A DNA stretch of 64,000 nt from assembly GCA_023634235.1 (NCBI GenBank), contig JAMKCF010000015.1:13364087-13428086 (forward strand), in the 5' to 3' direction. This stretch comes from Pisaster brevispinus. Its lineage: Eukaryota > Echinodermata > Asteroidea > Forcipulatida > Asteriidae. The notes below the pieces were generated by a model that saw nothing but the letters and a program-made list of their open reading frames with translations, had not been told where the DNA came from and searched no databases. This document shows, piece after piece, positions 1-10,069 of this stretch (the first letter of the stretch is position 1; each line of letters starts with the position of its first letter). Position numbers and translations under genes: made by a program.

Positions 1-1718
1 ACTTACCTATACTGATTTATGTCATGATTTTTTGATTGGGTCAACACTTCTCCCTGCTTAGTACATATTTATCCTTCTTTTTTTCGGCAAAAAGCAGCCG
101 ATTTCGCCCTCATGCAAACGTATTCAAAGGAAGTTGTCTCTGCAGTTATAACCGTTTTTCAATTTCACTTTCAAAAATTCAAATTTATACAGCATTCTAT
201 TCAAGTACACTTTCAAGAAGTTTTTTTTTTTTTTTAACCGTTCGAAATTGGCATTCAATTTAGTAGACTGGCCGCAACTGGAGATGTTTTTGCAAAAACC
301 TGCTGCAAGTTAAAATGCTGTTCGAGTGAACTGTTAATCGCATGACTCAAAATGGCTTGCAATGTGGAACTGACCGACTATTTTGAAGAACTTTTAATTT
401 GGCGCAAAGTAAACTAACGCGACGTTTAAATTGGCCGCCTTTTTGCAAAATGTCCGGGAAAACATATTTTGTTTTCTTTGTTTTTTATTGCGAGCAGTAT
501 TTTCTGCTTGTATGCATATTTATGATATAGGTCGAGGCTAGAAAATGGTTTTACCTTTTTCGCAAAAAGGTTCAGTAAAATCGGCTGAAACAGTCTGTGA
601 ATATAATTGTTCTTTTTGTTTATTTTAATCATTATTTATTTATCTGTAACGTTTATGTTATTGTATTATGATTATTTTACTTTAAAAGGCTAACGAGTCA
701 GTATTTCTAGCTATTATTGCGGGTACATCACGTGAACATCTTACTTGGAAGGGGTGTTGCTCTAAGAAGAGCCGTTGGGTTCTGTTCGCGACGTTTCGAT
801 CAGTATATTCTGCTTGTCTTCGGGAGCAAAACTATCGAGGCATTAAAACAAAAAACAAGAGGGCATTTTTTCTTGTATGTTTCTTTTATTTCAAACTTTC
901 CTCATTTATCTTGTTTCAACGATTTACATTGTTTTGCACTATATGCCATCTTCACCTCCTAATTAGTTACACACCATCGACACGTTATTTTTTTGGTTTT
1001 GTTTATATTTTGTATTGTTTAGTTCGGACAACTTGATTCTTGTGAATAAACAAATTCCTGATTATATTGACCGCTGTCGACCGTTTTCACATCTCTTAAG
1101 ATTATTTGCATAACAACAGTTGGTTCTTGTATAGATCAAGGGGCTTCTACAGCATAATCCCTGTACATCAGGCAAACTTAGACAGTTCTCAAACTTTCTC
1201 AGAATATATAGACCTTTCCATTGTTGATAAACAAACAGCGCTGGTTGGCATGGCCCGCCGAATGTTAGTAAAACGTTCAATCGTGTTAACAGATGTTTCA
1301 ACCAAATGCAACATTTTCGGCAAACTTCTAATTAAATAAAACACCTCCCATGATCGGTTGCTTTGTTTCCAATAAATTCAACACTATTTTTTAATATTTG
1401 TGTAACATTGTTACAAACTATAGCTATCTGTTTTTGTTTTGCATCTATAGCTTTCCATAGTTTTCCAGCCAGGGGTGGCAAAATCTTGGGCTTTGTTGTT
1501 GCAAAAGAAAGGTCTATTATACCTTTGACCTTGAATGTCAGTCTGGTAGTTGATGTGCGTCCTTGCGTGTTTTATGCTCAATCCAATGGACTCTATTGAT
1601 TTTTAAGACCAGTGCCTGACTATTATCAAATTATCCACAGCTAGGGGACCTGTCTACTTTTAGGTAAGATATGGCGGTAAAGTGACTATTTACTATGCCC
1701 GATATATGGCAGGGATCG
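1..1718. other. AT-rich non-coding stretch
   Basis: No open frame here has coding character. Translations are short, phenylalanine- or lysine-rich, and follow the T and A runs (for example the T run near 222-234). I see no tandem repeat, tRNA-like fold or strong splice pair. It reads as intergenic or intronic DNA. Confidence 0.6.
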
Positions 1719-1727
1719 CCCCCCCCC

Positions 1728-1758
<31 letters not shown>
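1719..1758. repeat. Compound C/A homopolymer
   Basis: About ten C residues run directly into about thirty A residues. This is a compound mononucleotide repeat. Its exact length is likely to be unreliable in any assembly. It also generates proline- and lysine-rich pseudo-frames on one strand and a phenylalanine/glycine pseudo-frame on the other, which should not be read as protein. Confidence 0.85.
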
Positions 1759-1760
<2 letters not shown>

Positions 1761-2019
1761 TTCATTTTTTTCTGGCCATCAAGGACGACACAATCTAGGC
1801 CAAATGTCATAGAGCTGATTATGCAGAAACTAATGTTTAACCATTTTCTACGGAGAAGAGATGAGCAGGACACCAGTCACAGAATGTACATGTGACATGG
1901 TAGTTTGGGCTGGTAACGTTATTCTGGTATAAGCATACTTTTGTTGTGCTTTGCTTCTTTTTTGCACTTCAGCAGCTCTATAAAATTGGCCCTGCCCTTT
2001 TTGTCAGACTGCCTCTTGT

Positions 2020-2310
2020 ACATACATTTTTGGAAAGGCACACCCCCAGGGGTCTTCATCGTGTTCCGGAAATAGATTCTTTATTAGATTCTCGGGAAGG
2101 GGTATGGAGTTGAGGGGGGGGGGTACTGCTGTACAGGAGGGGAATGTGTTAGGGTACAGGTAAATTGGGGGCGGGGTTTTCCTCTGACACTCACATGAAA
2201 TATGTACAGAAATACCGCCCCCCCCCACTCGAAAATCCTCTACAGATTTCCTGAGATTCCCAGAACGCTGCACAAACACCTTTGGGGGGGGGGGGGTGTC
2301 CACTGCCACA
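2020..2310. repeat. G-tract rich patch, possible G-quadruplex former
   Basis: Several plus-strand G runs (near 2115-2124, 2166-2174 and 2284-2295) and one C run (2217-2226) lie within 300 bases. The runs sit on both strands, so intramolecular quadruplexes would have to use separate halves. The overlapping minus-strand frames are proline/glycine rich because of these runs and are not convincing genes. Confidence 0.45.
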
Positions 2311-2429
2311 TTTCGAGCACCAAATGAGAAACTCCACCAGCATAATGACAGGGCCCTTCAGATGACCGACGGCCACGCCCCTGGAGGACAGATCGCCGGG
2401 GTGTGAGCCCATAAGAGGATTGCACACGT

Positions 2430-3576
2430 TGTTAAAGTGGGCCCATTCAATAACGTAATAAAGCGTTCCAACATAAAAGTAGGAGATTCCGTACGAACAA
2501 TGACCATTGAATTAAACAAAACCGGTCATCACAAAGCTAGCGGACAATCATCTTGTGGTTGGAGGGTTAGTGGAGAGTCGTTTCCTTCTCCGTGAGTCAG
2601 GGTAAGGGCTTGAGCCAAACTCAACAACCACAACTTGTCCAACAGATTGAGACCGCTCTCCGGTGAGTAAACAGTAAGTTTTTCATTCAATTGTTTGACT
2701 TTGATGGGTTTTTTGTTTGTTTTTATCTTAAATACTTCACAACAACCGTTCGCCTTGTCCTCACGCCACCTTCATCGCAAACCTACTACATGTAAAACAA
2801 AAACAAGATTGTTGTTAAACATGTGACCTGAAAACTGTACTCTAGTCGTGACTTACACCAAAAACACTGACTGCAAACTGAAATGGTCTGTTGACCTAAG
2901 ATCTCATGCAGTCAACTTGAAGACTGTATCAAGTAAAATGGCGCTCCTCGTGCTTCGTTGATGGTATGACCGTTTTCAAGGAAAACTGTTCTTCATTTTT
3001 TAGGTTTTAGGGTTTGAAATTTCTTTCATTATACGAGATTTTCTGGACACCGTGGCGAGTAAAAGAAAAAATGACTCAAAATGTGTCACTTGGGTAACAC
3101 CCTGCCCCCGTGCCAATTTGATACATGTTAGTTACACTAGCTGATATTGAAATGATTGTAACACGCGCGCACATACGTTTGTCATTACGGTTGCTATTCC
3201 ATGGTGAATTTTGTACATTAAACTTGCAATGAAAAAAAAATCGAATCATGAAACAGTTACTGGCGAAGACAGAAAACCGAACTTATCTCGGTCGAAGCAA
3301 TGTAATTTGTATTTTGATCACGTGGCCTGCATTTCAGGTTTGTTTGTAGGTGGGGGTGGGGTCAATTAAAAGCAAGATGGCAGAGTGTGCGAGCTTTCAA
3401 GAAAACTATATATATAATGTGCGGTTACGTAAAGGATGTGTACAGCAGGTGTAAGAGTAAAAGCATATAAAAATGTACACATTTTTATAAAACATGGTAT
3501 AAAGATGGGTGTTAGGGGAAAAATTCCATTGAAATAGTATTGGTTGAAATTATGCAGTTTTCCCGTCTTCTTTTTA
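2430..3576. other. Non-coding, nothing specific seen
   Basis: Mixed-composition sequence without tandem repeats or coding-quality frames. A consensus-like splice donor (CTCCG followed by GTGAGTAA, near 2660) follows about 80 bases of moderately GC-rich DNA. There is no matching acceptor-exon context that I can defend, so no exon is called. Confidence 0.4.
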
Positions 3577-3777
3577 GAAATGAGTAAAAACAATTAGATT
3601 TGAACTTGCAAGTCCTAAACCCAAAGTTTGAAAAAAAAGTGAAAACAATCAGGGAGATTTTCACTGTTTTCTTGTGACTCCAATGACCGATTGAACTTAA
3701 ACTTTCACAGGTTTGTTATTTTTTCAGTGTTTGTATTACGTCATATAAAGTGCGAACACTGGTCTTTGAAAATTACC
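3577..3777 (+). mobile_element. Dispersed repeat family R1, copy 1
   Basis: This segment shares three blocks with 38440-38615: GAAATGAGTAAA(AA)CAATTAG, then AAGTTTGAAAA, then ATGACC(G/A)ATTG with CTTAAACTTTCACAGG, ending in ACTGGTCTTTG. Shorter matches occur at 14610-14705 and 38764-38865. Four divergent copies with the same block order in 64 kb indicate an old interspersed element, probably a SINE or MITE. No coding capacity and no clear terminal repeats are visible, so the class is unknown. Confidence 0.7.
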
Positions 3778-3799
3778 TTTAATGCTTAAACAATATTGG

Positions 3800-5490
3800 A
3801 CCGTTGTACTCTAAAAACTACATCTTTTACTAATTAATGCTAATAATATTTGCGAACAAATTTCAATCGATATAAGGTATTCCTTGATTGTAACATATTT
3901 CATTCTCATTCCCTTAATTAAGCTGAATTGTATTTACAAATCATTCAAACATTACGCGATGACATCATCATGACGTACACACGCAAATATCTAAAGTGAG
4001 GTTTATGTATGGCACATAGCTTGTTTGGTTAAATTGGTACAGGTATCAAAATGAAAGCAGCTATTTGCAACCTGTCACTAGAGGGCACCACTCGTAGTAC
4101 TAGTAGCAATGACGTCACTGAAAACGTCATTTGGGAATCTCTGCTATGTTGGAATACAGTTCTTCTCATAAAAAAACCCAAAATGAACTATCAAGTTTTA
4201 GTTTCTCACACACTACCGGTTGTCCCGAAATTTAAGGTCATGTGATTTTGAATACACACAGAAAATGTAAAGCGAGGTTCGGTCTATCCCATAAGCAAAT
4301 ATTGAGAACATGTATTATTTAGTTGAATTAATACATATTTATTAAAGATTAAAACCTTTGAATAAAAATCAAAACCAAGTGACATCCGATGACGTCATTG
4401 TTCTAGACACAAGGTATCTCCAAGGCCAAATAAACTAAAATGAAACAATTCTTAAATCATTTCCGTTTCTTTTAGTATTTATTTTGAAACCAGACTGTTT
4501 TTCTTTCTTTTTGCATTCAGTTCCTCCAACACCCTATTTTGTGACTTCAATCGTATCCCAAAATAATTGTAGTCTTTACATAATTTAGTTTTTCTGTTAC
4601 TTGTGGATAGCTTTTGTGGGCTTCTTGTGCAAGTCAACAAAACGTCTCAAGATGCCGTGTTCGCTCTTTGCGTGTGTTGCCGACTCATCTAAAACAGAAC
4701 AGCTTTTACGAGTTTTCTCTCTACTGGTTTTAATTTCAAGCCAATTGGTAACACGGGGTAGACGCTTGCACGAACGCCTAGGCTAAGCAAACACAAATAG
4801 ACAAACACATGGACAGTAAACAAACAAACAGTGACAATAAAGTATAAAAGCCAAAAGTAGTTTTGGACATTTTTTATATTTTTGATCTTCAGTCGATTAT
4901 TAAAATCGTAGGTACAAGCAATGTTGAGCCCTCGTCTAATGTAGACGTCTCTCGTTAGAGCCGGATACCTGGTCCCGTTTACCCGAGTATTTCATCAAAG
5001 TAAGTCATGCAAGACACAGGTTAATGACAGAAATTTCTTTTCGGCAGACCAATGTTTGCTCCCACATCCTGTCAAATGGCGTCCCGGCCCTCTTCGTTGA
5101 GGACGACTCACGCCGGTATGCGTGTGGCCAGGTCACCGTGGAACGTCTTCGGAGCCAGTTTTCACACTTAATCACGTCCGATGACGTTGCGTTCAGCTTT
5201 GGGTGGTGTTTTGTAAACGCTACCACGAACCTGGGACGCTCTCTCGCCGCTCTTCTGCGACTTCGAAAAGTTATAAGGAGTCAAAGTCCATGTTTGGACT
5301 GTTGCACATAAAACTGTATCCCCCATTGGTCTTATGGAAACAAGAGACTCATTTCTATTCTCTAGTTTCCAGTTTGAGCAAACACGGTGTAAAAAAAAGC
5401 TAGGTTTGTGACGTTCCTCCGGTCATTAGTTTTGTGACTAGTGAAATCGTTTTCATTCTCTCTTTTGTGAGAGGAGAGAGGACAGGGTAG
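3800..5490. other. Non-coding with two palindromic CRE sites
   Basis: No coding-quality frame. It contains two TGACGTCA octamers (4110-4117 and 4390-4397), part of a window-wide excess described in the findings. A GTAAGT donor-like site (AAA followed by GTAAGT, near 4999) has no supporting exon. The block at 5040-5290 is less AT-rich than its surroundings but shows no protein I recognise. Confidence 0.4.
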
Positions 5491-5499
5491 TTGTTGTTG

Positions 5500-5530
<31 letters not shown>

Positions 5531-5549
5531 TGTTGTTGCTGTTGCTGTT

Positions 5550-5582
<33 letters not shown>

Positions 5583-5802
5583 ATACTGCTACTGCTGCTG
5601 CTGCTATACTGCTACTGCTGCGGCTGCTACTGCTACTGTTGCTGCTGCTGCTGCTGCTGCTTCTGCTACTGCTACTGCTGCTGCTGCTGATGCTACTACT
5701 GCGTCTGCTGCTGCTGCTTCTGCTACTGCTGCTGCTACTGCTACTGTTGAAGCTGCTGCTGCTGCTTCTGCTACTGCTGCTGCTGCTACTGCTACTGTTG
5801 AA

Positions 5803-5833
<31 letters not shown>

Positions 5834-5853
5834 CTGCTACTGCTACTGTTGAA

Positions 5854-5886
<33 letters not shown>

Positions 5887-5970
5887 GCTGCTGCTGCTGT
5901 TGCTACTGCTACTGTTGAAGCTGCTGCTGCTGCTTCTGCTACTGCTGCTGCTGCTACTGCTACTGTTGAA

Positions 5971-6037
<67 letters not shown>

Positions 6038-6040
6038 CTG

Positions 6041-6071
<31 letters not shown>
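5491..6071. repeat. Long CTG/CAG array with 51 bp higher-order unit
   Basis: This is a 580 bp run of TTG, CTG, ACT and TTC triplets, mostly CTG. The marker heptamer GTTGAAG recurs at 5746, 5797, 5848, 5914 and 5965, spacings of 51, 51, 66 and 51 bases. Part of the array has therefore been amplified in blocks of 17 triplets, not only by single-triplet slippage. All frames stay open because every period is a multiple of three, giving artefactual poly-Ala, poly-Leu and poly-Cys translations. I see no start context, splice sites or flanking coding sequence, so I call it a satellite and not a gene. Confidence 0.9.
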
Positions 6072-6074
<3 letters not shown>

Positions 6075-6474
6075 TGTAGCTTTTGTTTGTTTGTCTGTTT
6101 GTTTGGGTCGGGGTTTGGGGTCTTTTTAATTGTTACTTTTTGTGTGCACGTCATTTTGTATCAGCACGAAAGAAAATCTAATACCTATTATGCTTAAAGG
6201 GTCGGCAGACGCGTCAATGTTTTGTGTGTAGAAAAATCCTTGTCGTTACAGGAGCGAGAACCCGGAGGAACAATTCAGCACATAGAAAAATTAGCGTAAC
6301 AGAAACTTGCTCCTCAAATTATTTCGGGTGCAGGTGACTGCTTGAAGAGTGGGGGCTCCAAAGGGGGCGGTGGGGCGTTCGAGGAGACTACACGGAGTCC
6401 AGGTTTTTTCCTAGGTTTTTGCCTATGACAAACATTACCCAATTGCACGTAATAACACACCACCAATGAATGCG

Positions 6475-6665
6475 TGTACGACCACGCATGCCTATAATAG
6501 CCGCATGTTCGTCTCACCATTGCGTACGTCTGCGAAAACGAATGCCTGCCACTTGCTTACGTCTACGACAACGTATCCTTACGTACCCCTACTTACGTAT
6601 CTCACTGCTTTTTTACGTCTATGGTTACGTACGCCTCACTTCATGCCAACAGTTACGAAACTGTA
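6475..6665. repeat. Degenerate TACGT-rich cryptic repeat
   Basis: The pentamer TACGT or its neighbours (CGTACG, CTACGAC) recur about every 10-25 bases across 190 bp, in an otherwise AT-rich, CpG-poor neighbourhood. Spacing is irregular, so it is best described as a decayed tandem array. The two overlapping arginine- and threonine-rich frames are products of this repetition. Confidence 0.5.
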
Positions 6666-6719
6666 TGACCTACCCTATGCTTTTTGCAAAAGTTTGTCTG
6701 CACTGGTAGAAAAATAGCG

Positions 6720-7396
6720 TGACGATCTTCTTCTTAAATAGGTACAAGCTAAATTTTAAGACAAGCTTATTACATTAAACCTATACGAAATCACAAAGTA
6801 AGACCAGGTTTTTTGCAATCAGTAGTTTTTGAATTTATACTTTAAGATTGTTAGCTTTGTGGTCCAAATAGACCCCTTGGCATTGGTTGCCACCGTAAAG
6901 GTCAGGCAATGAAAACGTACATCAGCGTATACGCACCGCCTATAACTCTCAGCAAATGATTGGCTTCATTGACCTCAGTGAGGGCGCTGTTTGGGCTTGT
7001 GACGTCATATGCAACAGTCTGAACAATGTTTAAAAGACATTCTGTGTTTTACCCGGTTCACTTAAAACGTGCAGTTTGTGATAAGTGGATGTGTCATAAC
7101 AGTCATTGACTTCAACTGTCTGTTGTAAATACCGCACAGTCATGGTGCTGGAATTCGGTACTAAACGAAACACCAAGCTTCGTGACCACTCATTCCCTTT
7201 CGGTGACGCTCGTCCATGCATTTAAGAGTCTATAAACTTAATACGCGTAATAAATGACGTCATATTTTTATGTCTGTTAAGAAATCATGTCAGGTGTGAG
7301 TAAATTAATGATCTCCATCATTCAGTTTGTATTTAGAGCCATATTTTTCAATGATCATTATTAAGAGCCCCCCACGTCTTTTTTTTTTTTTCTTTT
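6720..7396. other. Non-coding with two CRE palindromes
   Basis: No coding-quality frame. TGACGTCA occurs at 7000-7007 and 7255-7262. A T-rich tract at 7380-7403 leads into the duplication that follows. Confidence 0.4.
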
Positions 7397-7704
7397 TTTT
7401 TTTGACGAATTGGATGAGAATGAATGAAAGCCCCTCAACAAACAAGTTATGTGTTGAATCGTTCGGTGCTGGGGAAAACAAGTTATGCATTCACACTGGC
7501 ATGCTGAAGCCGACCCGAACGAGTTGTACAATAGTCACCGTTACACCAAGTTTTTTTGACGAATTGGATGAGAATGAATGAAAGCCCCTCAACAAACAAG
7601 TTATGTGTTGAATCGTTCGGTGCTGGGGAAAACAAGTTATGCATTCACACTGGCATGCTGAAGCCGACCCGAACGAGTTGTACAATAGTCACCGTTACAC
7701 CAAG
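7397..7704 (+). repeat. 154 bp direct tandem duplication
   Basis: Positions 7397-7550 and 7551-7704 read the same, base for base, as far as I can compare by eye. Both start in the T run before GACGAATTGG and end in CACCGTTACACCAAG. The junction falls in the T run, so slippage or unequal exchange is plausible. Each copy also holds an internal short repeat, AACAAGTTATG twice. Near-zero divergence means either a very recent duplication or an assembly artefact. Confidence 0.9.
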
Positions 7705-7719
7705 TGTTCTTAAGATGAG

Positions 7720-8746
7720 ACCTCCCTGGCTGGTTAAGTTTACATAACCAAAGATTTACCGTTCAGTTTCAACAGACAAGTTTTGTCTGCCCGTCTGGGA
7801 AGAGTGAAAAAAAAAGTACGTTTTGTGCGGTGAACTTGAATGCGTTTACTGACTTCCCCTGCACCGTGATTGATCCGACAAGGACGGCGTGTTGACAGCC
7901 CTCATCTCGGGTGATGACTTTTCGCCATGTCCGACCTAGTTGCAATGAATCTGACGGTCTCGTCTACCCGTGTACCGAGCTGTCTAACTCCCAGTCTCCC
8001 CACACGTGCTTAACACGCACGCCGTCCCGTCAGGTAACCTGACTGCGCGAGACCCAGTTCTTACTGAATTGCTTTCTTCGCGTGCATATTCAATCGCATG
8101 TTTTGGGACTTACCGTCTGTAACGACGTGGGCCGCGCGTAAAGATCTAGAACACGGGCCGGACATTCCAGGATGTTCGGCCCGGCCTCTGCGCGCTGTAT
8201 CTGTCATGGGTGGATTAGTTGGTATTATCTGTACTTTAAATTGTGCAAACTTCGGTCTTAGATGTCTTGAGCCACTGCTGCCTTCCTCAACACACAAAAC
8301 AAGAAGAACAAAAACAACCAAGACGTATTTAACATTAACAAATGTCAAGTAATAAACAATAAGGGAAACTGACTGGGTTGATTTTTAAATAATTTGGGTT
8401 CCGCTCCAGTCAATTTGTCTTTGTCCAAACCGAAATAATTTTTTTAACAAAATTTGGTTCAGACATCGTTTTTCGCAAATCGAAATACCTCAACCCTACA
8501 AAAGGGGTTGCTGTAAGGGGCGTGGCTCCTCAACTGATTTCTTGTATTCGGAAAGGTTCATACAAAGTGCATGGTTGATAATTGAAATTAAAAAAATATA
8601 TAATAAAATATAGTATTTATCTAAATTATAATTTACATTCTGAAATACCACCAAATATGAAGTTCGATGCTCATCCTTCAGGGAAATAATTTTACCTGAA
8701 ATGTTGTAAAAGTGAGGAAAATAGTCTTCGGATACCCCCCTCCAAG
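7720..8746. other. Non-coding, one hydrophobic frame of doubtful meaning
   Basis: At 8061-8348 on the minus strand, a frame starts with a hydrophobic stretch resembling a signal peptide (VLVVFVLLVLCVEEGSSG). It has no ATG before that stretch and the upstream frame closes with TAA, so as it stands it cannot be a secreted protein. The hydrophobicity comes from a T-rich tract that could equally be a polypyrimidine tract. Nothing else coding-like is present. Confidence 0.35.
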
Positions 8747-8826
8747 TAAATAAATAAATAAATAAATAAAAATAAATCAATCAATCAATCAATCTATCTA
8801 TCTATCTATCAATCAATCAATCAATA
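8747..8826. repeat. Compound tetranucleotide microsatellite
   Basis: Three phases follow one another: AAAT repeats, then CAAT repeats, then CTAT repeats, returning to CAAT. The symmetrical order suggests point mutation inside one array followed by expansion of the variants. Confidence 0.9.
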
Positions 8827-8829
8827 ATT

Positions 8830-9978
8830 TTTAAAATATAAAAAAAAAATCAAAAAATAAGATGTTTAGTTTTGATTGTTCCAATCAGAATAAGCGCAAT
8901 TTGAACGAGCAAAAAACTGATAACGCGAACTTGAAATTTTTTGAAACTCCTCAATTTTAGGCAAACAGACATGTACAGACGATACTATTAATAGGTAGTT
9001 TTGACTCACAGCAGAAGAGATGCTTTCAAATCGATTTGCAAAACAATAACACTTAAAACAAGTACATAAATAAATAGTAACATAAAAGTGGCTGCAAGAG
9101 CAACGGTATTCAAAATGGCCACCGTTAAACGCCAGTTCAAAACGAGTGCCTTAAAATTGGACCGAGCTGAAGAAAACCGCAAATTATTTCACCGAAAACT
9201 CATCAAAATCTCGGATCCCTAAAGTTTCAAGTTGACTTATTGGAATTAATGATCAACCCAGATTCGAGCTATCAATTTACCCCCTTTATTTGGGGAAACA
9301 TTAATCAATGAAAGAATCACTAAGAACACCCCCCCCCTTAGTCTTGACTTGACCTCATTTTCATTGTTGAAAAGTAGAACTTTGGGTCAGAGGTCGAGCC
9401 TCGGGATTTTACCCGAAAGTAATCAAGACGCGCTCAGACGTGACCGTCAAGAACGTAATCATAACTTGCACTTTATTCTCCAGGGGGAGTGGAATAATAC
9501 CTCGCTATTTTTGTTTTCATCGTGCGTAAAAAAACAACACTGCTTTCAAACGGTATGTCTGCAGTATCGCCCTCTGGATCTGGATCGGTGTGCCGCTTAA
9601 TTAAAACAAATGTCATGTTATATTGGTTTTGGGAGTGCGCTCTTCAACATAGCTTGACCTAATTAGTATTTTCATATCCTACATTTTTGCAGATGAAATA
9701 ATTGAAGCTTTCTAAAAATGTAAAAAAAAAAATAAACCACAGGACCACAGACGGGTAGAAATCGTAGGAATTAGTTTGTGTGTGTGTTGTTTTGGGTTTT
9801 TTTTTTCTTCTCTTTTTCGATAGTGGACAAAAATCACCCATCTTTTTCGTTGCCTCTGTTTACACCATCTCGATAAATCATCATTATTGAACAGTGTCTT
9901 GCGGCTCTAAACGAATCCTTATAACATTATACTTGTAAATTAATTCTATTTTTTGACATTTTTAGACATATTCAAAAA
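8830..9978. other. Non-coding, nothing specific seen
   Basis: AT-rich sequence with a T-rich tract near 9790-9820 and a short C run near 9330. A frame at 9349-9600 is plain but short, begins without ATG, and shows no family I know. No gene is called. Confidence 0.4.
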
Positions 9979-10068
9979 AGATGTGCACATTGAGACCCGT
10001 GCCGTCAAAGATGTGGACATTCGGGCCACGTCATGATCAGATGTGCACACTCGGACCGAGGCTACCAA
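9979..10068 (+). repeat. 30 bp minisatellite, three degenerate copies
   Basis: AGATGTG(C/G)ACA begins at 9979, 10009 and 10039, exactly 30 bases apart. Each is followed by TTGAGACC, TTCGGGCC or CTCGGACC. The copies differ at several positions, so the array is old. It is unusually CpG-rich compared with its surroundings. Confidence 0.75.
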
Positions 10069-10069
10069 A

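Noticed and set aside
2640..2700. Exon ending at CTCCG/GTGAGTAA
   Set aside because: A good donor alone. No acceptor, frame or promoter context supports an exon.
5491..6129. A 212-codon alanine/leucine-rich plus-strand frame
   Set aside because: It is a trinucleotide repeat that stays open in every forward frame, with no flanking coding sequence or splice signals.
8061..8348. Minus-strand frame with a signal-peptide-like start
   Set aside because: No ATG before the hydrophobic stretch and a stop codon upstream. The hydrophobic residues come from a T-rich tract.
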